Source: Bacillus paralicheniformis (GTDB lineage: Bacteria > Bacillota > Bacilli > Bacillales > Bacillaceae). Taken from it: a stretch of 64,000 nucleotides of DNA. The stretch covers positions 1 to 64,000 of the forward strand of contig NZ_LBMN02000018.1 of assembly GCF_001042485.2 (NCBI RefSeq), written 5' to 3'. Below the pieces are notes generated by a model. It did not search any database and was not told where the DNA came from. It saw nothing but the letters and a program-made list of their open reading frames with translations. Below are positions 19,296-27,890 of this stretch, one piece after another. Positions within the stretch are counted from its first letter, which is position 1, and each line of letters begins with the position of its first letter. The translations under genes were made by a program, and so were the position numbers.

Positions 19296-20405
19296 ATGAT
19301 TCAAATCAAACAGCTGACATTGTACCATCTCAGCATGCGGCTGAAAAAGCCTTTTAAATCAAGCTTGGAAACCTTTCAGGATCGCAAGTTTATCATCATA
19401 GAAGCTGCTGACCGGGAAGGGGTGACAGGCTGGGGGGAAGTATCCGCTTTTTCATCTCCGTGGTACACAGAAGAAACAACGGAGACATGTTACCACATGC
19501 TAAAAGATTTTTTGATTCCGGCTGTGCTGCGCGAATCATTCACACACCCTTCAGAAGTGCCCGAGACGCTTCGCGGATTCAAAGGCAACAGAATGGCAAA
19601 GGCCGGCCTTGAAGCCGCCTTTTGGGACATTTACGCCAGGAAAAAAGGAATCTCTTTAAGAGAGGCGCTGGGCGGAGTAAAAACAGAAGTTCCTGCCGGG
19701 GTCGTCGTCGGTCTTGCTCCATTGGATGATATGCTTGGGGAAATTGAACAATATGTAAAAGAAGGTTATCAAAGAATAAAAATCAAAATTCAGCCGGGGC
19801 AGGATATAGAGCTTTTAAAGGAAATACGCCGGCATTTTCCGAAGGTGCCGCTGATGGCGGATGCCAACTCTTCTTATGAATTAAAAGACATCAGCCGGAT
19901 TAAAGAGCTTGACGCATTTAAATTAATGATGATCGAACAGCCTTTGGCGGATGATGATATCGTAGACCACCGCCATCTGCAAAAACATATCAAAACTTCA
20001 ATTTGTCTTGACGAAAGCATCCGTTCTGCTGATGATGCGCGAAAGGCAATCGAGCTCGGCAGCTGCAAAATTATCAATATTAAGCCGTCCCGAGTCGGCG
20101 GTTTGACAGAAGCTCTGAAAATCCATGACATCTGCAAAGAACATCAAATGCCTGTCTGGTGCGGCGGCATGTTTGAAACCGGTATTTCAAGAGCACACAA
20201 TCTTGCGCTGAGTTCTCTTCCGCAGTTTTTGATTCCCGGGGATCTTTCTTCATCCTCAAGGTATTGGGAAGAGGATATCGTAAAACCGGAAATCCGCATC
20301 GAAGGCGGCTATATTCAGGTTCCAAGCCAACCGGGAATGGGCTTTGAAGTGGATACTCATGTTTTAAGAAAGAATTCATCTAAAATAGATGTTTTCAAAC
20401 AGTAA
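19296..20405 (+). CDS. menC: o-Succinylbenzoate synthase MenC
   Basis: Enolase-superfamily dehydratase producing OSB from SHCHC. 369 residues. The catalytic Lys pair is in RIKIKI and NIKPSRVGG; metal ligands fall in DANSSY, EQPL and CLDESI; GMFETGISRAHNLALSSLP is typical of the OSBS/NAAAR subgroup, which can also racemise N-acylamino acids. Twelve bases after menE; SD AGAAGGAGAG. End of the men operon. Confidence 0.95.
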   Translation: MIQIKQLTLYHLSMRLKKPFKSSLETFQDRKFIIIEAADREGVTGWGEVSAFSSPWYTEETTETCYHMLKDFLIPAVLRESFTHPSEVPETLRGFKGNRMAKAGLEAAFWDIYARKKGISLREALGGVKTEVPAGVVVGLAPLDDMLGEIEQYVKEGYQRIKIKIQPGQDIELLKEIRRHFPKVPLMADANSSYELKDISRIKELDAFKLMMIEQPLADDDIVDHRHLQKHIKTSICLDESIRSADDARKAIELGSCKIINIKPSRVGGLTEALKIHDICKEHQMPVWCGGMFETGISRAHNLALSSLPQFLIPGDLSSSSRYWEEDIVKPEIRIEGGYIQVPSQPGMGFEVDTHVLRKNSSKIDVFKQ

Positions 20406-20442
20406 AGGCTGTTTTAAACGCTGATTTCCAGATTTTCAAGCT

Positions 20443-20526
20443 TTGTTAAATGGACGGCCTCTCATGTATAGTAAAGCTGTACATTATTCCCTTCTCGTTT
20501 GGACCGGCTTTCAAGCCGGTTTTTTT
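20443..20526 (+). other. menC terminator, possibly with a short transcript unit
   Basis: The terminator ACCGGCTT / AAGCCGGT with six T (20503-20526) ends menC transcription. Between menC and the hairpin lies TTGTTA (20443-20448), an 18-base spacer and TATAGT (20467-20472), a promoter-like pair that would give an RNA of about 50 nt ending at this terminator. The RNA is inference only. Confidence 0.45.
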
Positions 20527-20532
20527 AAAAAT

Positions 20533-20559
20533 ATGAAAAGAGCTGCCTTTATGACAGCC
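20533..20559 (-). terminator. Terminator of the small gene at 20567
   Basis: GCTGTC / GGCAGC stem with CTTTTCAT downstream on the minus strand. Confidence 0.55.
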
Positions 20560-20566
20560 CTTTCCT

Positions 20567-20758
20567 TTAATCGCCCAAAAGCAAATCTTCGTGTACGATC
20601 TGTCCAATCAGCCGGTCCGCTTGATCCGGCAGCCCGTCCAGACATCCGTATTCATAATCCCATAAGTTCATGAAGGAGCAGGCGGCTTTTTGAAATGCGG
20701 TTTCGTCCGCCCCGTGGATTTCCTGATAAAAAGCCTGTAGCAGCGACTCTTTATTCAT
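20567..20758 (-). CDS. Small conserved-type hypothetical protein
   Basis: 63 residues, acidic, Leu/Asp rich (FYQEIHGADETAFQKAAC ... DYEYGCLDGLPDQADRL). No signal peptide or membrane segment. ATG 20758 has a strong site GGAGGGG and is preferred over the ATG at 20779. A hairpin with minus-strand T run (20533-20559) follows. I do not recognise the family. Composition and ribosome site make it likely real. Confidence 0.7.
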   Translation of the reverse strand: MNKESLLQAFYQEIHGADETAFQKAACSFMNLWDYEYGCLDGLPDQADRLIGQIVHEDLLLGD

Positions 20759-20784
20759 GACTGCCCCTCCTTCATTCATCCGCT

Positions 20785-20946
20785 TTAATGATGTTCAGGT
20801 TTAAATGTTTTACAATCCGTTTCTTTGCTATTAGAAGCTTTTTCACCTTCAGCATGGCTGACGACATAAATGGCGTCGGCTGTACACTTGTTTCCCTGGC
20901 CCCAATAGGTGCAGTTGCTGACTTCACACAGTATTTTTTGTTCCAT
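20785..20946 (-). CDS. DUF1540-type cysteine-rich small protein
   Basis: 53 residues from ATG 20946, behind AAAGGGGG. It shows the DUF1540 pattern: CEVSNCTYW, a second Cys in NKCTADAIYV and a final CKTF. Four conserved cysteines suggest metal binding, perhaps zinc, but the function of the family is unknown. Lies between the unknown small gene and ythB on the same strand. Confidence 0.82.
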   Translation of the reverse strand: MEQKILCEVSNCTYWGQGNKCTADAIYVVSHAEGEKASNSKETDCKTFKPEHH

Positions 20947-20990
20947 ATCATTTTGGCCCCCTTTAAAAGTTGTACACATTTAGCTTAACC

Positions 20991-22043
20991 TTATTCATGC
21001 TGTTTGATGTACCTCTTGTCCTTCATGAACAATTTCCAGAAATAATAAAAGCCGGGGAATAAAATAATAAAACCGACGATATAGGAGATGAACAGCGCCC
21101 TGAATGTCTCCGGCGCGGTGAAGCCTGATTGAATCGTGACATCAGGATAGACCATGTAAGGAAGGTGCGCTCTCCCGTACACATAGCTCGCCGTAAAATA
21201 CTGCAGCGTAATGGCGATGACGGCGAGGCGAGGCTTTCCCTGCCGGTCGCTGTTATGTCTGTTTGGCAGAAACAAAGCCGCAAATGCGACGAGAAACAGC
21301 AAAAACGATAAAATCAGCCACGGAAGCCCGTCCATCATTTTTGTATAAAGCCAGCGGGCTTCCGTCCTCATGGTCATCATGATGCTGAATGACATAAGCA
21401 AAGCGAGCGGGCCGGTGATTAAAGCGTTTCGGCGGTAGACCTGATACGCGTCTTTTTCTCCGGCTACATTTGAAAAATCAGCCAGCAGCAATGAAGACAG
21501 AAACAGCGTGCTGAAAATGGCAAAGCCCATAAAAGAATAGGCATGAGGGCTTAAAAACAAATTAATAAAATCCAATTTGTGGTTTCCGTCTACCTGATAT
21601 ACGAAGTTGCCGTGTGTCACGGGCAAGACAAGGATTAAAACAGCCGGAATGATAAAGCCGCTGATCCCTGAAACGTAAGTCAACGCCCTTTCATAATCTT
21701 TTGCAGCGTGCGAAAAGACCAAAAATCCGCTTCGAATCGCCAAAAGCAATAAAATAATGCTGCCGGGAAGCAAAAGCACCGTTCCCAGCACAAAAGTGCC
21801 GACCGGGAAAAAGCTGAAAAGGGCCACGACGATTCCGACGATGAAAACATTGGTCACTTCCCAGGTCGGGGAAAGGTAGCGGTTTGCAATATTGGTTGCT
21901 TTCAGCTGTTTTTTGTTCATATAGATCATCGACCAAAATCCCGCTCCAAAATCCATTGACGCCATCACAGCGTAGATAAATATAAATCCCCAGACGATCG
22001 AAATAGCCAGCAGGGCATCTGTTGTTCCATCCAGTTGCATCAT
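20991..22043 (-). CDS. ythB: Cytochrome bd-type oxidase subunit II (YthB)
   Basis: Integral membrane subunit of about 350 residues with roughly eight hydrophobic segments. The start MMQLDGTTDALLAISIVW... and MDFGAGFW match the CydB/YthB family. It pairs with ythA 28 bases upstream on the same strand to form a quinol oxidase reducing oxygen without pumping protons. It is the YthAB type rather than CydAB, and has no cydCD neighbours here. Start at 22043 (a second ATG follows directly). Confidence 0.93.
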   Translation of the reverse strand: MMQLDGTTDALLAISIVWGFIFIYAVMASMDFGAGFWSMIYMNKKQLKATNIANRYLSPTWEVTNVFIVGIVVALFSFFPVGTFVLGTVLLLPGSIILLLLAIRSGFLVFSHAAKDYERALTYVSGISGFIIPAVLILVLPVTHGNFVYQVDGNHKLDFINLFLSPHAYSFMGFAIFSTLFLSSLLLADFSNVAGEKDAYQVYRRNALITGPLALLMSFSIMMTMRTEARWLYTKMMDGLPWLILSFLLFLVAFAALFLPNRHNSDRQGKPRLAVIAITLQYFTASYVYGRAHLPYMVYPDVTIQSGFTAPETFRALFISYIVGFIILFPGFYYFWKLFMKDKRYIKQHE

Positions 22044-22071
22044 ATGACTTCCCTTCTGTTTTTTTGTGCAT

Positions 22072-23397
22072 TCAGCTGCTTTTTAAATCTTCTTCGACAG
22101 GGTGGCGTTTAAAGTAATATTGCAATACGAACACCACCGCTGCTCCTAAAATGATGTAGACGATAAAGAACAAAAGAAACAATATGCCGATCGAGCCGGA
22201 GGATGTCACTACTTCGGACGTTTTCTGCATATGGTAAATAACCCAAGGCTGCCTTCCGGTGCAAGCGAACACCCAGCCCAATTCGATTGCAAGCAAAGCG
22301 AGCGGGCCGCCGGTTATAAACACGGCCAGCATCCAGCGGGGAAAGCGGTCTTTTTTCATGACTTTTCTCCAAATAAAACCGACAGCGGCATAAACAATCA
22401 AAAGGCTGCCGATAAAAACCATGCCGTTGAACAAAGTATGAATGAACAGAGGAGGCCACTCATCCCTTGGAAAGTCATTCAGTCCTTTTACAACGGTGTC
22501 AAAGCGGTTGTCGGCCAAAAAGCTTAAAGCCCAAGGAATCTCAATCGCCCATTTGACCGATTGCGTCTTTTCATCAGTAAATCCGCCGATCGCAAGTGGA
22601 GCGTGGGACTGAGTTTCAAAAAGCCCTTCTGCGCCCGCCAGTTTTTCAGGCTGGTAGCGGTGAAGAAGCTGTGCGGATTCGTGTCCGCTCAGAGCCGTGA
22701 CCAGAGAAAACGCTCCTCCGACAATCAGCCCGAGCAGCAGCGCTTTTCTATGAAGGGCGTAGACTTTTTCATCACCGCGGTTTCGGAGCATTTTGTAGGC
22801 GGCTATCGTCGCAATAATAAACGCGCCCGTCATAAAAGCGGAGACGACAACGTGTCCTGCTGTAGCCACAAAGCTTTTGTTGAAGAACGCCGTCCACGGC
22901 TGAACATCTGTAATTTCGCCGTTTACGATTTTGAAGCCTTCAGGCGTTCCCTGGAAAGCGTGCACATTTGTAATTAAGATGGCTGATGCGGCTGCTCCGA
23001 TAACGATAAAAATGACAGCTGTAATTCTCATAAGGGGAGTCAGCCGATCGGCTGCGTAAACATAAATGGACATAAATAATGCCTCAATAAAAAAAGCGTA
23101 GATTTCAATTTGAAATGGGAGGGACATGACTTTCCCGATCACTTCCATGAATCCCGGCCAAAGCAAGGCGAGCTGCGTTCCGGCAATGGTTCCTGTCGGT
23201 ATGGCGACCCCGAGCAACACGGCCTGTGCCTTCGTCCATCTTTTGGCCATAATGGCGTAGTGGGGATCTTTCGTTCTTTGATAGATCAGCTCGGCCAGCA
23301 AAATCATTAAAGGAATTCCGACACCGAGCGAGGCGAAAATAATATGGAACCCCATCGTTGTTCCGAAAAGGCTTCTTGCAAAAATCAAGTCATTCAT
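22072..23397 (-). CDS. ythA: Cytochrome bd-type oxidase subunit I (YthA)
   Basis: Subunit that carries the haems. About 441 residues with nine or so membrane segments. The N-terminal His in GFHIIFASLGVG is the expected haem ligand; later GHVVVSAFMTGAF and WVIYHMQKTSEVV contain the other candidate His/Met ligands. The Q-loop is short, the cyanide-insensitive form. ATG 23397 fits SD AAAGGTGG; the longer frame starts inside that site. Its quinol would come from the menaquinone genes nearby. Confidence 0.93.
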   Translation of the reverse strand: MNDLIFARSLFGTTMGFHIIFASLGVGIPLMILLAELIYQRTKDPHYAIMAKRWTKAQAVLLGVAIPTGTIAGTQLALLWPGFMEVIGKVMSLPFQIEIYAFFIEALFMSIYVYAADRLTPLMRITAVIFIVIGAAASAILITNVHAFQGTPEGFKIVNGEITDVQPWTAFFNKSFVATAGHVVVSAFMTGAFIIATIAAYKMLRNRGDEKVYALHRKALLLGLIVGGAFSLVTALSGHESAQLLHRYQPEKLAGAEGLFETQSHAPLAIGGFTDEKTQSVKWAIEIPWALSFLADNRFDTVVKGLNDFPRDEWPPLFIHTLFNGMVFIGSLLIVYAAVGFIWRKVMKKDRFPRWMLAVFITGGPLALLAIELGWVFACTGRQPWVIYHMQKTSEVVTSSGSIGILFLLFFIVYIILGAAVVFVLQYYFKRHPVEEDLKSS

Positions 23398-23522
23398 CCG
23401 GAAAACCACCTTTCATTTACACCATTTTGCTTTTTATTGTTTACCGCCTTTTTTAGATTATTCTTCCTGTGAGCGGTTAAAATGGATAAGGTGATCAAAA
23501 CATGGCAAATGAACATTCATTT

Positions 23523-23572
23523 TTGACACAAGCATATGAAAAGTATATAATAAAACGTAATTATTACGTTTT
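23523..23572 (+). promoter_or_regulatory. rpmE2 promoter with Zur box
   Basis: TTGACA (23523-23528), a 17-base spacer and TATAAT (23546-23551), followed at once by a perfect 21-bp palindrome at 23552-23572 with core CGTAAT-T-ATTACG. This matches the Bacillus Zur operator (TCGTAATNATTACGA) except for the base flanking each CG. A repressor bound there would cover the transcription start. Confidence 0.85.
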
Positions 23573-23589
23573 GTTAGGAGGAATGGCAT

Positions 23590-23835
23590 ATGAAACCAAA
23601 TATTCATCCGAAAACTTATCAAGTGATCTTTCAGGATGTAAACAGCGGGTACCGTTTTTTAAGCCGCTCAACTAAAACTTCCGATGAGACGGCCGAGTGG
23701 GAAGACGGCAAGACGTATCCCGTTATAAAAGTTGAGGTAAGCTCAGACACCCATCCGTTTTATACCGGAAGACAGAAATTCAACGAAAGAGGCGGAAGGG
23801 TCGAACAGTTCAAGAAAAGATTTAATATGGATTAA
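23590..23835 (+). CDS. rpmE2: Zinc-independent ribosomal protein L31 type B
   Basis: 81-residue L31 paralogue (YtiA). No CxxC zinc motif is present, unlike RpmE. During zinc starvation it replaces Zn-bound L31 on the ribosome and frees that zinc. Start behind TTAGGAGGAATG. Its operator and its neighbours (zinc-binding lipoprotein, COG0523 GTPase) agree with a Zur-controlled function. Confidence 0.96.
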   Translation: MKPNIHPKTYQVIFQDVNSGYRFLSRSTKTSDETAEWEDGKTYPVIKVEVSSDTHPFYTGRQKFNERGGRVEQFKKRFNMD

Positions 23836-23839
23836 ATGA

Positions 23840-23867
23840 AAAAGACCGGATGTTTCCGGTCTTTTTT
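23840..23867 (+). terminator. rpmE2 terminator
   Basis: AAAGACCGGA / TCCGGTCTTT stem with six T. Confidence 0.9.
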
Positions 23868-23874
23868 CGTCCAT

Positions 23875-23910
23875 ATAAAAAAAACAAGCGCATGAGGTCT
23901 CATGCGCTTG
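23875..23910 (-). terminator. Terminator of the zinc-binding lipoprotein gene
   Basis: Perfect 12-bp stem CAAGCGCATGAG / CTCATGCGCTTG with a two-base loop; the A tract to its left is a T run on the minus strand. Confidence 0.9.
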
Positions 23911-23917
23911 ATCTTTG

Positions 23918-24949
23918 TTATTTGTTTGATAAAGCTTTTTTCAAGACGGTCAGGTTTTCTTTCATGATGGTAGTATAATCTTTGCCGCTTTCAATGTCTT
24001 CTTTTGTTACAGATTCAAGGTTTTTCATCGTCAGACTTTCGGCTCCGATTTCTTTTTTGATGATCTCGGAGATTTTGCTGCTGACATTGCTTTCAAAAAT
24101 GACGTATTTAATATTATGTTCTTTCGCTGTTTTAACAATGTTTTCAAGCTGCTTTTGTGAAGGTTCCTCAGTAGGCGAAAGGCCGAGAACGCTTATTTGT
24201 TTAATGCCGTAGCGTTTTTCCCAGTAGCCGTAGGCGGCATGTGAGACGAGAATTTCTTTTTTATCAGCTTTGTCAACGGTTTGTTTAAAGTCTTTGTCAA
24301 GCTGCTCCAAATCTTTTTTTAGAGACTCATAGTTTTTCGTAAACGTTTTTTCGTGTTCCGGATCTAATTTTACGAGTTGGTCTTTAATGTTTTCGGCCAT
24401 TTTTTCAGCAAGGACAGGATCAAGCCATACGTGCGGGTCATGATCTCCATGGTCGTGATGATGATCATGGCCTTCGGCTTCTCCGTGTTCATGTTCTTCT
24501 TCGTGAGCATGCTCATCGTGGTCACCATGTTCTTCTTCATGTGCATGGTCATCGTGTTCGCCTTCTTCTTCACGTGACAGAAGGTCAATGCCCTCTCCGG
24601 CTTTGACGATTTTGACGTTGCTGTTTTTTAATGTGTTTACAGCTTTGTCTGCGAATCCTTCTACACCGACTCCAGAGTATATAAAGGCATCCGAGTCGGA
24701 AATTTCCGCCATCGTTTTTGAGCTTGGCTCGTAAGTGTGCGCTTCAACGTTTGGCGGGTAAACACTTTTGACGTTCACATATTCTCCGCCGATCTTTTTG
24801 GTGAAGTCTTCAAGCGGATAAATGGTTGTATAGATATCCAGCGTGTCTTTATTTTCTTTTTGTTCACTGGAAGTGCCGTTGCTTGAACAACCGGCTGCTA
24901 ATCCGGCAGCAAGAATGAATGCAGATGCTAATCCGAATGTTTTTTTCAT
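23918..24949 (-). CDS. Zinc-binding ABC-type lipoprotein (ZnuA/AdcA-like)
   Basis: 343 residues of the cluster A-I metal-binding family. Lipoprotein signal with lipobox LAAGCSSN. A His/Asp/Glu-rich loop at about residues 130-185 (EHGDHDEHAHEEEHEHGE, then GHDHHHDHGDHDPHVWLDP) is typical of zinc scavengers. Ligand His residues also sit in NVEAHTYEPS and SHAAYGYW. No permease or ATPase is adjacent, so it must borrow a transporter, plausibly ZnuBC elsewhere. A perfect Zur box lies just upstream. Confidence 0.92.
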   Translation of the reverse strand: MKKTFGLASAFILAAGLAAGCSSNGTSSEQKENKDTLDIYTTIYPLEDFTKKIGGEYVNVKSVYPPNVEAHTYEPSSKTMAEISDSDAFIYSGVGVEGFADKAVNTLKNSNVKIVKAGEGIDLLSREEEGEHDDHAHEEEHGDHDEHAHEEEHEHGEAEGHDHHHDHGDHDPHVWLDPVLAEKMAENIKDQLVKLDPEHEKTFTKNYESLKKDLEQLDKDFKQTVDKADKKEILVSHAAYGYWEKRYGIKQISVLGLSPTEEPSQKQLENIVKTAKEHNIKYVIFESNVSSKISEIIKKEIGAESLTMKNLESVTKEDIESGKDYTTIMKENLTVLKKALSNK

Positions 24950-25009
24950 GGTATTTCTCCTCTCAATGAAAAACTGTAATGGTTCCGATTTAATGGTCCT
25001 GTATCATTG

Positions 25010-25028
25010 TATCGTAATAATTACGATT
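25010..25028 (-). promoter_or_regulatory. Zur box upstream of the zinc-binding lipoprotein
   Basis: TCGTAAT-A-ATTACGA palindrome (25012-25026), an exact match to the Bacillus Zur core, between the GTPase stop and the lipoprotein start, overlapping a TACAAT-like -10. Confidence 0.88.
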
Positions 25029-25047
25029 TGAAAAGAGGAAATGATAG

Positions 25048-26229
25048 TTAAATATACTCAGGCAGTGAATCATGGAAGGCCGACCAGTCTGAATTCATTT
25101 CTTTATCTGTAAGAAGGGTCTGATCCAGGGAGCGGATCACGTCTTCCTGATTCATGTCAATGCCGATAAAAACGATTTCCGTTTTCCGGTCTCCGTATGT
25201 TTCATCCCAGTCCGTTTTTAAATGGGGATCCTCTTCAAACGCGAGCTTTTGTTCTTCCTCGGGAGACGCTGCAATCCAGGGGCCTGCGCTTTGGATCATC
25301 AGAGAAGAGCCTGCCTGGGACAGAAGGCCTGCTGTGTCATTTCGAGAAGCAAGCCAGAAGAAGCCTTTTGCTCTGATAATATGAGGCGGCCAGTTTTCAA
25401 GCCAGCGCTTCAGTCTTTCAGGATGGAAAGGCCTTTGTTTTTGATAGACGAAGGAAGAAATTCCGAATTCCTCTGTTTCAGGTGTGTGCTCTTCATTCAG
25501 TTCTTTGATCCACCCCGCTGATTGACTCGATTTTTCAAAATCGAACGATTTCGTATTCATGATGGCCGAAATCGGTACTTTTGCGAATGTCGAGGAAATG
25601 ACTCTGCAATCCGGATTCAGTTTTGTCAGAGACCAGAAAAGCTTTTCTTGCTCTTCTTTATTGAGTAAATCAGTTTTATTCAAAATGAGGACATCGGCAA
25701 ATTCGATTTGCTCAATTAAAAGATCGGCCACTTCACGGCTGTCTGTTTCATCTGCCGCTTGTTTCCGTTCCAAAAGGCTTTCCCCCGAAGCGAAGTCCTC
25801 AAAAAAACGGCTGCCGTCGACGACGGTGACCATTGTATCAAGCCTGCAATATTTGCTTAAATCAATATCCAGCTCCTCATCTTTGTAAGTAAAGGTTTGG
25901 GCAACGGGAATCGGCTCGCTGATACCGGAAGATTCGATGAGAATATAATCGATTCCGCCGTTCTCCGCCAGCTTTTGGACTTCGATGAGCAGATCGTCTC
26001 TCAGCGTACAGCAAATGCAGCCGTTCTGCATTTCGACAAGCTTTTCATCCGTGCGGATAAGATCCCCTTTTTTCACGAGGGAGCCGTCGATATTAATTTC
26101 ACTCATGTCATTGACGATCACGGCGATTTTCATGCCGTGCGCTTCATGCAGGACATGCTGCAGCAGCGTCGTTTTCCCGGACCCGAGATAGCCGCTTAAA
26201 ACAGTGACAGGAATCAGGTTTTGCATCAT
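25048..26229 (-). CDS. COG0523 zinc-responsive GTPase (YciC/ZagA-like)
   Basis: 393 residues. Walker A GYLGSGKTTL near the N-terminus, metal-binding CxCC in NGCICCTLRDDLL, switch ESSGISEP, GTP-binding NKTDL, and a C-terminal CobW domain. ZagA of B. subtilis is a Zur-regulated metallochaperone delivering zinc to FolE under starvation; this looks like the same type. The internal acidic stretch (about 150-170) is longer than in short family members. ATG at 26229 or 26226, SD GGAAG. Zur-like box directly upstream. Confidence 0.9.
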   Translation of the reverse strand: MMQNLIPVTVLSGYLGSGKTTLLQHVLHEAHGMKIAVIVNDMSEINIDGSLVKKGDLIRTDEKLVEMQNGCICCTLRDDLLIEVQKLAENGGIDYILIESSGISEPIPVAQTFTYKDEELDIDLSKYCRLDTMVTVVDGSRFFEDFASGESLLERKQAADETDSREVADLLIEQIEFADVLILNKTDLLNKEEQEKLFWSLTKLNPDCRVISSTFAKVPISAIMNTKSFDFEKSSQSAGWIKELNEEHTPETEEFGISSFVYQKQRPFHPERLKRWLENWPPHIIRAKGFFWLASRNDTAGLLSQAGSSLMIQSAGPWIAASPEEEQKLAFEEDPHLKTDWDETYGDRKTEIVFIGIDMNQEDVIRSLDQTLLTDKEMNSDWSAFHDSLPEYI

Positions 26230-26244
26230 GTTTTCACTTCCTTT

Positions 26245-26265
26245 AAAACGTAATTATTTCGATTT
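26245..26265 (-). promoter_or_regulatory. Third Zur-like box, upstream of the GTPase gene
   Basis: AAAACGTAAT-T-ATTTCGATTT, a palindrome with one core mismatch to the Zur consensus, 16 bases before the start codon of the GTPase. Confidence 0.75.
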
Positions 26266-26354
26266 GCACAATGGAAATCTTACTTGACTTATGAAAAAAA
26301 TACAAGAAATATGTTATATTTAGATATAAAAAGCGTTTAGAAAGGAAATGAGCC

Positions 26355-26924
26355 ATGAAACTTTTGGAGAACATTCTACAGTTCAATCAACAGTTTGTTG
26401 AGCGGCAGGACTATCAAAAATACCAAACAAGCAAGTTTCCCGATAAGAGAATGGTGATTCTGTCTTGCATGGACACAAGGCTTGTCGAGCTGCTTCCTCA
26501 TGCCATGAATATGCGGAACGGGGACGTGAAGATCGTTAAGAGCGCGGGTGCACTCGTGGCTCATCCTTTCGGGAGTATTATGCGGAGCATTCTCGTTGCG
26601 GTATACGAACTGAACGCTGATGAAGTATGCGTGATCGGCCACCATGACTGCGGAATGAGCAAGCTGAGCTGCGACAGCTTTTTGGATAAAGTCGTTAAGC
26701 GAGGCATTCCAAAAGAACGGATTGAGACGCTTGAGTACTCCGGCGTCGATTTTGAACAATGGCTGAAAAGCTTTGATTCTGTAGAGGACAGCGTCAGGGA
26801 TAGTGTAAGCGTGATTCGAAACCATCCGCTGATGCCGGAGGAAGTACCTGTTCACGGACTTGTCATCAATCCGGAAACAGGCAGACTGGATCTTATTGTC
26901 AACGGATATCCGGAAGAGCGTTAA
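26355..26924 (+). CDS. ytiB: Beta-class carbonic anhydrase (YtiB)
   Basis: 189 residues. Zinc ligands and dyad: Cys38 in SCMDTR, His96 and Cys99 in GHHDCGM. Interconverts CO2 and bicarbonate in the cytoplasm, supplying carboxylases. Good start behind AAAGGAAATGAGCC. The gene is convergent with and overlaps yidD by four bases. A zinc enzyme beside the zinc cluster is probably coincidence, since B. subtilis has ytiB next to ytiA. Confidence 0.93.
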   Translation: MKLLENILQFNQQFVERQDYQKYQTSKFPDKRMVILSCMDTRLVELLPHAMNMRNGDVKIVKSAGALVAHPFGSIMRSILVAVYELNADEVCVIGHHDCGMSKLSCDSFLDKVVKRGIPKERIETLEYSGVDFEQWLKSFDSVEDSVRDSVSVIRNHPLMPEEVPVHGLVINPETGRLDLIVNGYPEER

Positions 26925-27148
26925 TCCTTTTGCTTTTTTTCCGGAACGGGATCTATCCCGCCGGGATGGAACGGATGGCATTTCAGAATCCGCTTAATGG
27001 TGAGCCATCCGCCTTTACATGCGCCGTGCTTTTCGATCGCTTCACGGCCGTAATTGGAGCATGTCGGATAAAAACGGCATGTCGGCGGAAGAGCCGGTGA
27101 TATCCATTTTTGATAAAAGCGGATGAGCAGCAGGAATAAGGTTTTCAT
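26921..27148 (-). CDS. yidD: Membrane protein insertion efficiency factor YidD (YtjA)
   Basis: 75-residue YidD family protein with [24 protein letters not shown] and the basic HPFHPGG motif; three conserved Cys. A membrane-associated amphipathic helix at the N-terminus helps YidC insertases. In this clade it stands apart from rnpA-yidC. Confidence 0.95.
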   Translation of the reverse strand: MKTLFLLLIRFYQKWISPALPPTCRFYPTCSNYGREAIEKHGACKGGWLTIKRILKCHPFHPGGIDPVPEKKQKD

Positions 27149-27285
27149 GTTTTTCGCACCTTTTTTGTTTTGATCTTATTATAATATAAGCAAAAAACTC
27201 ATAAAAAGGAAAAGCATTGACCTGAAAACTTATCGGTAAAGTATGATATAATACAAAAAGACCGATTAGAGGGGAGAGAGGAACC

Positions 27286-27759
27286 ATGCCTTCAGTTGAA
27301 AGTTTTGAACTTGACCATAATGCAGTAAAAGCGCCTTACGTCAGACACTGCGGCGTCCATAAAGTGGGATCGGACGGCGTCGTCAACAAGTTTGACATCC
27401 GTTTTTGCCAGCCGAATAAACAGGCGATGAAACCTGATACAATTCATACTTTGGAGCATCTTCTTGCATTTACGATCCGCACGTATGCGGAAAAATATGA
27501 CCACTTTGATATTATCGACATTTCGCCGATGGGCTGCCAAACAGGCTATTACCTGGTGGTGAGCGGTGAACCGAAAGTGGAAGAAATCGTTGATTTGCTT
27601 GAGGATACGTTCAAAGAAGCCGTTGAAGTGACTGAAATTCCGGCGGCTAACGAAAAACAGTGCGGCCAGGCAAAGCTTCACGATCTAGAGGGCGCAAAGC
27701 GCATGATGCGTTTTTGGCTTTCGCAAAATAAAGAAGATCTGCTCAAAGTGTTTGGATAA
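27286..27759 (+). CDS. luxS: S-ribosylhomocysteine lyase LuxS
   Basis: 157 residues. Splits S-ribosylhomocysteine to homocysteine and DPD, the AI-2 precursor, within the activated methyl cycle. Metal ligands His54 and His58 in HTLEH, Cys126 in KQCGQAK; catalytic Cys84 in PMGCQTGY and Glu57. SD GGGGAGAGAGG. Single gene with its own terminator. Metabolically linked to metK and the SAM riboswitches in the window. Confidence 0.98.
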   Translation: MPSVESFELDHNAVKAPYVRHCGVHKVGSDGVVNKFDIRFCQPNKQAMKPDTIHTLEHLLAFTIRTYAEKYDHFDIIDISPMGCQTGYYLVVSGEPKVEEIVDLLEDTFKEAVEVTEIPAANEKQCGQAKLHDLEGAKRMMRFWLSQNKEDLLKVFG

Positions 27760-27766
27760 AACGTTT

Positions 27767-27806
27767 GAAAAAAACCGGCTCAGAAAAGAGCCGGTTTTCA
27801 TTTTTT
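27767..27806 (+). terminator. luxS terminator
   Basis: AAAACCGGCTC / GAGCCGGTTTT with T run. Confidence 0.92.
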
Positions 27807-27890
27807 GTTCACAAAGAAAATAATGCCATATATCCCTGAACTTTGCTACACTTTATATTGTAATACATATCATAGAAGAAGGGTGATAGG

